NCBI GenBank assembly: GCA_049700315.1
Contig: JBNAVN010000027.1
Location: forward strand, 1 to 32,714
Reading direction: 5' to 3'
Origin: JAOAFX01 sp049700315
Lineage (GTDB): Bacteria > Hydrothermota > Tepidihabitantia > SM23-42 > JAOAFX01
DNA length: 32,714 nt
Shown here: positions 15,688-24,482 of the stretch, piece by piece
Position numbering within the stretch: position 1 is the stretch's first letter
Layout: each line of letters begins with the position of its first letter
Translations under genes and position numbers: made by a program
The notes under the pieces: model-generated
Databases searched by the model: none
What the model saw: the letters and a program-made list of their open reading frames with translations, nothing else
Told to the model about the DNA's origin: nothing

Positions 15688-16632
15688 ATGAACGGTGGCA
15701 TATATCTTGATTTTGAGAAACCGGTGCTGGAACTTGAAAAAAAGATTGAAGAACTAAAGAAATTGCATGGCGTTGACGATGAAATTGAAAGACTGAAACT
15801 TCAGGCCGACCGATTAAAGAAGAAAATCTATTCAAATCTAACTCGCTGGCAAAGGGTTCAACTTGCCAGACACCCGAGACGTCCATATGCAGTAGATATC
15901 ATTAATCTTATTACCAACAATTTTATTGAATTGCACGGTGATCGGAGATTCAGTGATGACCCAGCCATTGTGGGTGGATTTGCAAATCTTGATGAATACT
16001 CAATCGCAATAGTAGCACAGCAAAAAGGTCGTGATACAAAAGAAAAAATAAAGAGAAACTTCGGCATGCCCCATCCCGAAGGCTACCGCAAAGCATTGCG
16101 GATAATGAAAATGGCTGAAAAGTTCAACATTCCAATCTTAAGCATAGTTGACACACCCGGGGCATATCCAGGAGTAGGGGCAGAGGAACGCGGGCAGTTT
16201 GAGGCAATTGCCACCAACCTTCTGGAATGTGCGGTCATAGAGGTGCCGATCATTGTAGTAATTCTGGGTGAAGGCGGTTCAGGCGGTGCCCTTGCTATTG
16301 CCCAGGGGGACAGGGTTTTAATGTTGGAAAATGCCATATACTCAGTGATTTCACCTGAGGGCTGTGCTTCAATACTCTGGCGTGATGCATCAAAAAACAG
16401 GGATGCAGCTGAAGCCTTGAAGATAACCGCACAGGATTTGCTGGAATTCAAAATCATTGACGAAATCATTCCAGAGCCGCTCGGTGGTGCACATATGGAC
16501 CATCAGAAGACCGCGGAAAACATAAAATCTGCAGTCGTAAATAATCTACAGAAATTAATACCTCTACCTGTTGATAAATTGATTGAAGAGAGAATTGAAA
16601 AATATCGGGCGATGGGAGTCTACAAAGAATAA
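15688..16632 (+). CDS. accA: Acetyl-CoA carboxylase carboxyltransferase subunit alpha
   Basis: The protein has 314 residues, the usual length. AccA with AccD transfers the carboxyl group from biotin to acetyl-CoA, giving malonyl-CoA for fatty-acid synthesis. Typical features are the coiled start YLDFEKPVLELEKKIEELK, the FGMPHPEGYRKALR segment, DTPGAYPGVGAEERGQ and the oxyanion-hole loop GEGGSGGALAI near residue 194. No accB, accC or accD is in the window. ATG at 15688 has AAGGAG at 15671-15676, spaced 11 bases, rather far. A 55-base gap without terminator separates it from the PorV-like gene, so it may share that transcript. The stop overlaps the next start in TAATG. Confidence 0.96.
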   Translation: MNGGIYLDFEKPVLELEKKIEELKKLHGVDDEIERLKLQADRLKKKIYSNLTRWQRVQLARHPRRPYAVDIINLITNNFIELHGDRRFSDDPAIVGGFANLDEYSIAIVAQQKGRDTKEKIKRNFGMPHPEGYRKALRIMKMAEKFNIPILSIVDTPGAYPGVGAEERGQFEAIATNLLECAVIEVPIIVVILGEGGSGGALAIAQGDRVLMLENAIYSVISPEGCASILWRDASKNRDAAEALKITAQDLLEFKIIDEIIPEPLGGAHMDHQKTAENIKSAVVNNLQKLIPLPVDKLIEERIEKYRAMGVYKE

Positions 16633-17258
16633 TGGCATTAGAAGGCAATTTAGAAGATTTTGAATTAACTGATGTATTCCAGTTGATCCAGCTGGGCGCA
16701 AAGGATGGAAGCCTCCGTATCCAAAGTGCAAGTGATGTTGGAGTTGTGTATTTTAAAAATGGAATGGTCGTTCATGCCAAAACCAACAACCTCATTGGCG
16801 AGCAGGCAGTTGACTCAATACTTCAGTGGCGTAAAGGCAGATTTGTATTTAGACCAGGAGAAGAAACGCTTGAGAAGACAGTAGAACTGCCAATACAACA
16901 GGTGATTCTTGATGCAGCGCGCAGAATTGATGAACTGAACAAAATTCAAAGATTAATCCCCTCATTTGAGATGATACCAAGAATTGTTGAAGTACCTGAT
17001 GCGGGCATTGAAAAGATCAATCTCCGACCTGAAGAATGGAAGGTGCTTGCATTTGTAGATGGACACCTCTCAATCAAAGATATTGCCCTGCGGGTGCGTC
17101 TTTCAGAATTTGAGACTGGAAGAATTCTTTATGGGTTGATTTCCTCAGGACTCGTGAAATTGATTCAGCAAACCATTGAAGAAAAAAACGAAACGCCAAC
17201 CAGACATGCAGATGATGACAAAACAGGCGGTATTCTCGGAATTTTTAAGAAGAAGTAA
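16632..17258 (+). CDS. DUF4388 (PATAN-type) domain protein
   Basis: The protein has 208 residues. Residues 1-105 match the DUF4388/PATAN pattern: LEGNLEDFELTDVFQLIQLG, then GSLRI, VYFKNGMVVHA and WRKGRFVFRPGEE. PATAN domains are found in regulatory and signalling proteins of many bacteria, sometimes with receiver or GTPase modules, and are thought to mediate protein contacts. Residues about 125-175 (LRPEEWKVLAFVDGHLSIKD and following) look like a winged-helix unit of the kind often joined to DUF4388. The tail GILGIFKKK is short and basic. The protein lacks signal and transmembrane segments. Its ATG overlaps the accA stop by one base; whether it regulates lipid synthesis or is only a passenger cannot be told. 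Confidence 0.8.
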   Translation: MALEGNLEDFELTDVFQLIQLGAKDGSLRIQSASDVGVVYFKNGMVVHAKTNNLIGEQAVDSILQWRKGRFVFRPGEETLEKTVELPIQQVILDAARRIDELNKIQRLIPSFEMIPRIVEVPDAGIEKINLRPEEWKVLAFVDGHLSIKDIALRVRLSEFETGRILYGLISSGLVKLIQQTIEEKNETPTRHADDDKTGGILGIFKKK

Positions 17259-17300
17259 CTTCCATTAATTGATACTAAATGCTTTTTCCCAACTAAGTAT

Positions 17301-18641
17301 TTAAATCACAATAAACTTATTTGTCAGACACTCTCCACTGTTCTTGTAAAGCCTCAAAAAGTAACAACCGCGAACAAGATCAGGCAATGATAAGACTGCA
17401 GAATCCATTAATTTTCTTTCAAATATTTTTCTGCCTAAAATATCGTATAACTCTGCCTTCCTGTAATTTCTTCCGTTGTTGAAATGAAATTTGATTTTTT
17501 GTCCATAGCCAAAAATCGTCAGCAATTCTTCTTTTGCTGTACGAATCTGCCATTCCTCAATTCCAACATTTAATGGCGTATATCTGAACACTGACAATCT
17601 TGCACCACCTGCATAACCCCACCTTGTATTGAACATATCCATTCCTAATGGAGAAACACCATAAGGACTATTATCAAATATTACCGTATCAACATTCCAG
17701 ATATTCCCGCCATCTGTTGTTTTTAGAAAAATTCCAAAATAACTACCCTGCCATCCTGCCCGATTGCCTCCACCGGTCGCAAAACCATTCTGAGTATCAG
17801 TGAACTCAATTCCATATAACCCATATTTTCCGATTGGAACAGAAGGCGCCATTATCTCAATCCAATCATTACCACCATTCGTTGTGCGAAAGAACACTCC
17901 CGGAGATGCGGTATCCTTTAAACCACAAACCCACCCGTTTTGAGCATCAAGAAAATAAACACCATAGAATTGATATGGAACATCGGACATCTGTGCACTC
18001 CAGTTTGTACCACCGTTTGTAGTATGCAGGATCAGTCCATTTGTCCCTGTCCCGGTGAGTGTATCATAATCGCCACCTGCGATCCAACCTTCATTGGCAT
18101 TCAGGAAGAAAATACTCTTCAGTGAGCTGGAAACAGGTGCACTCTGGGTAGTCCAGGTAGTTCCTCCGTTTGTTGTCCTGCGGATATCACTGTTGGCACC
18201 AGCAAGCCATCCATTGTTTGCATCAAGGAAAAAGACATCATCCCAGAGTTTGCCTACAAATTCAAAAGTCAATCCATAAATATTTGTCCAGGAACTACCA
18301 CCATCGGTTGTTCTATACAATACTGCTGCTGGAAAGATGCTGGCGATTAAGCCCATTCCAGAAACATAACCAGTATTGGAGTTTATAAAATGCATACCAA
18401 AAACAAACATACACTGATTTACAGTCCAGGGTTGGATTTCCTGCCAGTTAGTCCCTCCATCAGTTGTTTTGTATATGATTCCTCCAACATTATCCCTGAT
18501 CCCGCATAGGATTCCAATCATTGAATCAGGTGTAGCAACATCCATAAATCCATTATCAGTTAACTCAAAATGCCGGGTTTCCCAGGTTGAAAGACCAAAT
18601 ACCAAATTAGATAAAACAATAACCCCAAACAAGAACTTCAT
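17301..18641 (-). CDS. Secreted YCF48/BNR-repeat protein with a sorting domain
   Basis: The protein has 446 residues. ATG at 18641 is used because AAAGGAGGT precedes it; the frame extends ten codons further but without a site. After a signal peptide (FLFGVIVLSNLVFG) come about six YCF48/BNR-like blades with the pattern YKTTDGGTNW, GWLAGA or GWVCGL, and FFLNANEG. These form a beta-propeller. In photosynthetic organisms YCF48 aids photosystem II assembly, but in FCB-type bacteria such propellers are mostly secreted proteins of unknown function. Residues from about 375 form a type A sorting domain without the YPNP start: AELYDILGRKIFERKL, GCYFLRLYKN and terminal KFIVI. It follows the glycoside hydrolase-like gene by 95 bases on the same strand and converges on the DUF4388 gene without a visible terminator. 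Confidence 0.85.
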   Translation of the reverse strand: MKFLFGVIVLSNLVFGLSTWETRHFELTDNGFMDVATPDSMIGILCGIRDNVGGIIYKTTDGGTNWQEIQPWTVNQCMFVFGMHFINSNTGYVSGMGLIASIFPAAVLYRTTDGGSSWTNIYGLTFEFVGKLWDDVFFLDANNGWLAGANSDIRRTTNGGTTWTTQSAPVSSSLKSIFFLNANEGWIAGGDYDTLTGTGTNGLILHTTNGGTNWSAQMSDVPYQFYGVYFLDAQNGWVCGLKDTASPGVFFRTTNGGNDWIEIMAPSVPIGKYGLYGIEFTDTQNGFATGGGNRAGWQGSYFGIFLKTTDGGNIWNVDTVIFDNSPYGVSPLGMDMFNTRWGYAGGARLSVFRYTPLNVGIEEWQIRTAKEELLTIFGYGQKIKFHFNNGRNYRKAELYDILGRKIFERKLMDSAVLSLPDLVRGCYFLRLYKNSGECLTNKFIVI

Positions 18642-18736
18642 AAAGACCTCCTTTCCCTCTACAAAATCCAATCTTACTTTTCCTCAAAGTCATTCTACTC
18701 AAGACTTCTGAGATGCCAAAGAAAAATCTTCAAAAT

Positions 18737-21577
18737 TTACCTCAATATTACAATCTTCCCCTTTCTTATAATTTCAGAATTTTCAACAACATAATAATAA
18801 ACACCAGATGCAAGTCCCTTGATTGTTAGTTTCTTCATTTTGTGCCCAACTTTCTTTGATACAATAAGCCTGCCATCTACAGAATATAGTTTGATTATGG
18901 TGTTGGAAGGCAAATTGTTGATTGTAAAGTTTTTTTGAGGGCTGACTGCAAAAATATCATTTTTACTACAATAATTCCTTTCGGCTATTCCAATCAGGGT
19001 ATCCATATACCCACAGGCATTGACCCTATACCATACGACAGAATCCATTCCAGTACATACAAACCAGTTTGTGATATGGTTAGAACCAATGATCCTGGTG
19101 GTTGCATAAATATTCCCAAGAGAATTTAACTTACTTACTATCAAGGAATCTGCATGCCATTGTGTATAATATCTTACACTCTCTATCTGGCAGGGCGAAT
19201 TGCCCCAGTTCAACATTCCCTGGGTTTTTGTCTGTTCAACCCAGACCATATTCGTATTCTCTGTACGGGCAAGGGCTGCAACAAGAAAGGTCTTCTGGTT
19301 CTGGATGCTGTCAATCTTTGTAAAGCCAATTATACCATCGGTATTGCCAATCACCCTTATCCCACCTAAAATCACGGTATCACCAGCGGTCCTGCCAGAA
19401 AATACCTTTGTTCCTGGTGTATTAATTTTGAAGATACCCTTTTGTGAATCCCAGTGGAAGTGATTGAAGACCCGGTCCCTTGGTGAACTCGGTATCGCCT
19501 TATTCCAGTAGTTTCCAGCATAAATATCTCTTATTATCTGATCAAGATTGAAACTCATCCATGGAGTCCTTTCAAGGTCTTCAGACTCTGTATCACGCAA
19601 GAATGCAAGGGATGCCATTCTCAAAAGAACAAAGTGTATGGGTTGTCCTGCAGCATCAAAGAATGGTCTTATATGATTATTTGAAAAACTTCCTTCAGAA
19701 TGGGCAAAGGCAAAGTTTATTATTGCATCATAATCCCTTAAGCCTGCATAACTGGCAAATGGTAAGAGTGTTACATATCTTGATTCGCAGGGTGCAGGAT
19801 GCTGCCATTCGGTGATAATCATAGGTTTTTGTGCTGATGCGCACTGATTCATAAATGTAAAGAACCATTCACCATTACTACCTTCACCAAAATATGAATT
19901 TGTGATTGTGAAATCAAGTGTATCCCAGGGCTGGTCAGGAAAATTAGGATGGTCAAAATATGGATGTGCATCCATTACAGGCACAAGGTTTGCCCAGGCA
20001 TATTGATGGAGTTGATTTGCCCAGAAGTATGAAGCAGTGATGAGGGACTGGATATGGAGCGTATCATTGAGTAAAGAGGAGATTCGTTGATAGAATCTTG
20101 ATTCTTTTTCGTAAAAGAACCGTATCTGGTCAAAATAACGATAAGGGCTATAATCATAGCGATTGCTCCAGCGCACAAGTTTTATCGTTCTTGTTGAGAG
20201 ACTTTCACCTGGGTCCAACACCTTAGAAAACGGTGCCCTGTGTAACTGGACATCATCAATCCAGACCCTCCCGGTATCCAGACCAAGATTAAATGTCAAC
20301 TGGACTGTATCAGTATTATTACAATAAAATGGCAGAACAAAACTCTGACCAGAAGTTGTGAGATTGACTGTTTGTGAATAATAAACAGTCCAGGGAGTTC
20401 TGTTTCTCTGTATCACAATATCCATACTACGATTCCTGCTTGATTTTGCCTTGAGACTCAATCGGTAGGTTGAATCACTGTTTATTGTAAATCCGGATTG
20501 GACAAGCTGGATATGCCAGGAGTATTGGGCAGGTGAATATATATGGACAAAAACTGCGGGTTCTAAACTCAGTCCTGCATTCTGCACACCCCAGGTAGAA
20601 TTGCCACTGAATTGATTGAGCCACCAGAATCTTGGAACACCATTCAAGGTATCGGAAAATTCACCATTGATAATTTTATTAGGACCGGTTGTTGTATCGC
20701 CACCGGACCAGACACGAATAAGGGTTGAATCCCAGTGATATCTATTGTATAACCAGTCATTCCACTGGTTCTGGAGTTCATTCTTGTAAAATCTTGGCAG
20801 GTAATAACTTGATTGGATATTATCCCAGTTGTCCCAGAAATATTGATCAATTAAACTTCCTTCATTCATTGGATTGATAAATACGAGGGCAGGCTCATCC
20901 TTATATGGAATTCCAGTATATGGATTTATGTGATTGAGAAGGCTGTCAGGATAATCGCGAAAGAGCGCATAGGCAGGTTCATAAAACATATATACCCTTT
21001 TTACAACATCCATTGACCGGTTCAAACTGTCATAAAATGGAATTCCATCCCCTGATTTAAAATATCTTATACTGTAAAGGTCAATTGCGGAATAGATGCC
21101 TTTCTGTTTCAGTTGATAGAATAGATAATCAAATTTATCCAGCACTTCATGATTCAATCTTCTTGTTGTATTTGATCCTGGGGCACTCGTCAATGCACCA
21201 TCAATATGGTGATAACGAACCATATTGAAACCCTGCTTCGCAATGTGAGCTGCCACATTTATACTCATTCCCTGTGTAGGATAGGTGGCGGAGAAACAAA
21301 AATTTGTGCCAAAGAATTTCGCGCGATTGCCATTAGCAAAGTATAAATGTCCGTCAGACTGAACAATAACCCTGCCGTGGATTCCTGCAGGTGGTTCAAG
21401 TATGAACTTGCCAATATTTGTAGAATTATCCATCGTATCAGGGAATGGAGTGGTGAAGTTGATCCAACCCTGTTTTGGAGTCACATACTGAGCATATGTT
21501 CCATGGATGATCAATAGTATTATGAATAAATAATATTGCAGGTCCATCTTTTCAAATATAGATAATCGTAGGTTCAT
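18737..21577 (-). CDS. Secreted glycoside hydrolase-like protein with internal CBM and sorting domain
   Basis: The protein has 946 residues. ATG at 21577 follows GGAAGG and a promoter. The signal peptide probably ends TYA, leaving Gln30 first. Residues 60-300 begin a clan GH-A type (beta/alpha)8 barrel: FFGTNFCFSAT, GFNMVRYHHID, YSAIDLYS, and the proposed acid/base Glu239 in FINPMNEGS. Residues about 301-450 look like a CBM4/9-type beta-sandwich (NGEFSDTLNGVPRFWWL to GRVWIDDVQLH). The barrel then resumes, with VPVMDAHPYFDHP and the proposed nucleophile Glu590 in IITEWQHP. The last 70 residues are a sorting domain (IIKLYSVDGRLIVSKKV, SGVYYYVV, KIVILR). The protein would degrade a polysaccharide at the cell surface or outside; the exact family and substrate are not determined. 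Confidence 0.8.
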   Translation of the reverse strand: MNLRLSIFEKMDLQYYLFIILLIIHGTYAQYVTPKQGWINFTTPFPDTMDNSTNIGKFILEPPAGIHGRVIVQSDGHLYFANGNRAKFFGTNFCFSATYPTQGMSINVAAHIAKQGFNMVRYHHIDGALTSAPGSNTTRRLNHEVLDKFDYLFYQLKQKGIYSAIDLYSIRYFKSGDGIPFYDSLNRSMDVVKRVYMFYEPAYALFRDYPDSLLNHINPYTGIPYKDEPALVFINPMNEGSLIDQYFWDNWDNIQSSYYLPRFYKNELQNQWNDWLYNRYHWDSTLIRVWSGGDTTTGPNKIINGEFSDTLNGVPRFWWLNQFSGNSTWGVQNAGLSLEPAVFVHIYSPAQYSWHIQLVQSGFTINSDSTYRLSLKAKSSRNRSMDIVIQRNRTPWTVYYSQTVNLTTSGQSFVLPFYCNNTDTVQLTFNLGLDTGRVWIDDVQLHRAPFSKVLDPGESLSTRTIKLVRWSNRYDYSPYRYFDQIRFFYEKESRFYQRISSLLNDTLHIQSLITASYFWANQLHQYAWANLVPVMDAHPYFDHPNFPDQPWDTLDFTITNSYFGEGSNGEWFFTFMNQCASAQKPMIITEWQHPAPCESRYVTLLPFASYAGLRDYDAIINFAFAHSEGSFSNNHIRPFFDAAGQPIHFVLLRMASLAFLRDTESEDLERTPWMSFNLDQIIRDIYAGNYWNKAIPSSPRDRVFNHFHWDSQKGIFKINTPGTKVFSGRTAGDTVILGGIRVIGNTDGIIGFTKIDSIQNQKTFLVAALARTENTNMVWVEQTKTQGMLNWGNSPCQIESVRYYTQWHADSLIVSKLNSLGNIYATTRIIGSNHITNWFVCTGMDSVVWYRVNACGYMDTLIGIAERNYCSKNDIFAVSPQKNFTINNLPSNTIIKLYSVDGRLIVSKKVGHKMKKLTIKGLASGVYYYVVENSEIIRKGKIVILR

Positions 21578-21593
21578 AATACCTTCCAATTAT

Positions 21594-21622
21594 ATTATAA
21601 CATACAAAATTTTCCCTGTCAA
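21594..21622 (-). promoter_or_regulatory. Promoter for the glycoside hydrolase-like gene
   Basis: On the minus strand, TTGACA (21617-21622) and TATAAT (21594-21599) are 17 bases apart. The expected start near 21587 would put GGAAGG at the very 5' end of a leader of about ten bases. Confidence 0.7.
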
Positions 21623-21655
21623 GTCAAAAAACAATAACAGGCAGTGTTTATACCC

Positions 21656-21683
21656 TTGACAACTGCCCATTTTTATCTACAAT
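21656..21683 (+). promoter_or_regulatory. Promoter for the polyprenyl synthase-dxs-sprA genes
   Basis: TTGACA (21656-21661) and TACAAT (21678-21683) are separated by 16 bases. The expected start, near 21690, gives a leader of about eight bases without a Shine-Dalgarno site before ATG at 21698. TATACT at 21686-21691 is an alternative -10 box but is too far (24 bases) from the -35 box. Confidence 0.6.
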
Positions 21684-21697
21684 TATATACTTTAATT

Positions 21698-22561
21698 ATG
21701 AACATTGAGCAATATCTTACTGAGAAAAAACTGGTGGTGGATAGGGCTTTGAAAAGATACTTCAGCAAAAACAATCAGTTCTTTGAGGTAATGTACTATT
21801 CACTTGACCGGGGCAAGAGAATCCGACCTATCCTTGCAGTAGCAAGCTATGAAGCAGGTGGTGGGGAGCATATTGAAGAGATAATGGGAATTGCCTGTGG
21901 GCTTGAATTAATCCACACCTATTCCCTTATCCATGATGACCTGCCAGCAATGGACAACGACGATTTTCGCAGAGGCAAGGAATCTGCCCACAAGAAATTT
22001 GGTGAAGCACTTGCTGTCCTATCTGGCGACGGACTATTCGCTTATGCCTTTGAACTATTCACAGAGTTTGAAAATCATATAGCCCAGAGGCTCCGAATAA
22101 TAAAGGAGGTCAGCGAGACTGTGGGACCAAAGGGCATCGTGTATGGACAGGTCCTTGATATCCAGAACTACAGAGACCCAAACCCAAAGACACTGCGTGA
22201 AATACACCTGAACAAAACCGCAAAATTTATTGCATTGTCAGTAAAGGTTGGAGCAATAATGGCGAATGTGCCTGAAGAACGTATTCAAATATTGCAAAAA
22301 GGTGGATTATATCTTGGTATGCTCTTCCAATATACTGATGACATCCTTGACATAATAGGAAAAAAAGAAAAATTGGGAAAGACTCCACAAAAAGACCTTT
22401 TGCTGGAAAAACTAACTGCACCAAGGGTATATGGGCTTGAAGGAGCAAAGTTTCGCGCACTGAGATATGCAACGCTCGCCAAAAACAGATTCAGTCAACT
22501 GGGTGAAAATTTTGATATCTTCAATCAAATCACTGATTTTGTCCTGCACCGTACTTTTTAA
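21698..22561 (+). CDS. Polyprenyl (farnesyl/geranylgeranyl) diphosphate synthase
   Basis: The protein has 287 residues and is a trans-isoprenyl diphosphate synthase. The first aspartate-rich motif is DDLPAMD (Asp80-Asp86, the DDxxxxD form usual in bacteria), followed by RRG. The second is DDILD (Asp214, Asp215, Asp218). The IPP-binding segment GKRIRP is near residue 40. The enzyme condenses IPP with DMAPP or longer allylic diphosphates; product length cannot be decided from sequence by eye, so ispA-like is as far as I go. The frame is open to 21644, but ATG at 21698 starts right at the conserved N-terminus and downstream of the promoter. No Shine-Dalgarno site is seen. dxs follows after 64 bases, linking early and late isoprenoid steps in one transcript. 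Confidence 0.92.
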   Translation: MNIEQYLTEKKLVVDRALKRYFSKNNQFFEVMYYSLDRGKRIRPILAVASYEAGGGEHIEEIMGIACGLELIHTYSLIHDDLPAMDNDDFRRGKESAHKKFGEALAVLSGDGLFAYAFELFTEFENHIAQRLRIIKEVSETVGPKGIVYGQVLDIQNYRDPNPKTLREIHLNKTAKFIALSVKVGAIMANVPEERIQILQKGGLYLGMLFQYTDDILDIIGKKEKLGKTPQKDLLLEKLTAPRVYGLEGAKFRALRYATLAKNRFSQLGENFDIFNQITDFVLHRTF

Positions 22562-22625
22562 GATGTTTTTAGACCATCAAAAATTTCCAGGGATTATAGA
22601 GTCTTAATTTTCAAAGAAAAACTAT

Positions 22626-24482
22626 ATGGCACTACTGGAAAAAATAAAAAAACCTGATGATCTGAAAAAGTTTTCACTTGAGCAGTTGCAAATTCTTGCT
22701 CAGGAAATCAGAGACGAGATTCTGAAGGTAACATCCAGGACCGGAGGACATTTGGCACCATCGCTTGGTGTTGTTGAATTGACACTGGCAATCTATCGTG
22801 TATTTGACGCTGAAAAAGACAAGATTATCTGGGATGTAGGGCATCAGACCTATGCCCAAAAACTGATAACTGGCAGGCACCAATCTTTTTCAACCCTGAG
22901 AACTTATAAGGGGATTAGCGGCTTTCCCAAACGGGAAGAATCAATGTATGACCATTTCAACACTGGTCATTCATCTACCTCTCTTTCAGCAGCAGCAGGA
23001 TTTGCTATCGCCCGCGACTTCAAGAATGAAAATTACCATATTCTCAGTGTAATTGGTGATGGTTCACTGGGTGCAGGTATGGCATTTGAAGCATTAAACC
23101 ACATTGGACAGCTGAAAAAAGATGTTATCGTTGTTGTGAATGATAATGAGCGGTCTATTGGCGAGACAGTCGGTGCCTTATCTCAATATCTAACAAAAAT
23201 AATCACTACCAGAACCTACAACCGATTTCGTGACGATTTATGGGTGTTTTTCGGCAAATTCCCTCCGTATGTCAGAGATCGTGGTCGTAACATTGCCAAA
23301 AGGATTCAGGAAGGTTTGAAAGGCTTATATTCACCATCTGTAATATTTGAAGAGCTGGGATTCAGATACATTGGACCCCTAAATGGACACAAACTGAATG
23401 AATTGATAGATACATTTTCACGTATCAAAGAAATGAAAGGACCAAGGCTTGTCCATGTAGTAACCAAAAAAGGCAAAGGTTATAAGATTGCTGAGGATTC
23501 TCCTGAACGTTTCCATGGTATCGGACCGTTTGACCTAAAAACCGGTGAGGAAATCCAAAAATCAAATTCATATACAAAAATTTTTGGTGAGGCATTAGTA
23601 AGACTCGGTCGGGAGAATAAAAAATTAGTTGCCATTACTGCTGGAATGTGTCTGGGCACAGGATTAAAAGATTTCTCACTGGAATTTCCGGACCGGTTCT
23701 TTGATGTGGGAATTTGCGAACAGCACGCAGTTACAATGGCGTCAGCCCTTGCGCTGGAAGGTTATATTCCGGTTTGCGCAATATACTCCACTTTTCTACA
23801 ACGTGCCTATGACCAGATCATTCATGATGTTTGTTTGCAAAAAGCACCGGTCATCTTTGCCATTGACCGTGCAGGCCTGGTTGGCGAAGACGGACCTACA
23901 CATCACGGACCATTTGACATTTCCTATCTGAATTGCATTCCTAATATGATTGTAACAGCACCCAAGAATGGAACTGAATTAATTGCCCTTCTAAAAACTG
24001 CAGTGAATTATCGCAATGGACCATTCGCAATTCGTTATCCACGGGCAACGTGTGAATCAACAACAGAATCCAAAATTTCCCAGGTAGAAATCGGCAAGTG
24101 GGAAATCTTAAACAGAGGAAAAAATATTGCAATCATTGCCTGTGGATCTATGGTGAAGCCGAGCATGGATACACTGCCCCTGCTCAAGAAAAAAGATATT
24201 GAACCTTTTGTAATAAATGCACGTTTCATAAAACCACTTGATCACAACCTCCTTGATGAACTGTGCGTTGATATAAAAAACATTGTGGTTATTGAAGAAA
24301 ACACTCTTCTCGGAGGCCTTGGGAGTGCAATTACAACATATCTTACCAAATATACAGGAGTAAAAATTAGGAACCTTGCTCTGCCTGACAAATTTATTGA
24401 ACATGGAGCCCGTGATATTCTGCTCAGTGCTGTTGGTCTTGACAGAGAGGCACTTGCGGATAAAATCATTAGACTATTATGA
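22626..24482 (+). CDS. dxs: 1-deoxy-D-xylulose-5-phosphate synthase
   Basis: The protein has 618 residues, the usual length. It catalyses the first MEP-pathway step, condensing pyruvate and glyceraldehyde 3-phosphate with thiamine diphosphate. Thiamine-binding GDGSLGAGMAFEALNH starts at residue 144 and runs to VVVNDNERSIG. The pyrimidine-binding domain has Glu365 in GICEQHAVTMA, then DRAGLVGEDGPTHHGPFD and AIRYPR. The C-terminal transketolase domain follows (INARFIKPLD and VIEENTLLGGLGSA). No strong ribosome site precedes ATG at 22626. The stop overlaps the start of the sprA homologue in ATGA (24479-24482), an unexpected coupling of central metabolism and secretion. Confidence 0.97.
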   Translation: MALLEKIKKPDDLKKFSLEQLQILAQEIRDEILKVTSRTGGHLAPSLGVVELTLAIYRVFDAEKDKIIWDVGHQTYAQKLITGRHQSFSTLRTYKGISGFPKREESMYDHFNTGHSSTSLSAAAGFAIARDFKNENYHILSVIGDGSLGAGMAFEALNHIGQLKKDVIVVVNDNERSIGETVGALSQYLTKIITTRTYNRFRDDLWVFFGKFPPYVRDRGRNIAKRIQEGLKGLYSPSVIFEELGFRYIGPLNGHKLNELIDTFSRIKEMKGPRLVHVVTKKGKGYKIAEDSPERFHGIGPFDLKTGEEIQKSNSYTKIFGEALVRLGRENKKLVAITAGMCLGTGLKDFSLEFPDRFFDVGICEQHAVTMASALALEGYIPVCAIYSTFLQRAYDQIIHDVCLQKAPVIFAIDRAGLVGEDGPTHHGPFDISYLNCIPNMIVTAPKNGTELIALLKTAVNYRNGPFAIRYPRATCESTTESKISQVEIGKWEILNRGKNIAIIACGSMVKPSMDTLPLLKKKDIEPFVINARFIKPLDHNLLDELCVDIKNIVVIEENTLLGGLGSAITTYLTKYTGVKIRNLALPDKFIEHGARDILLSAVGLDREALADKIIRLL

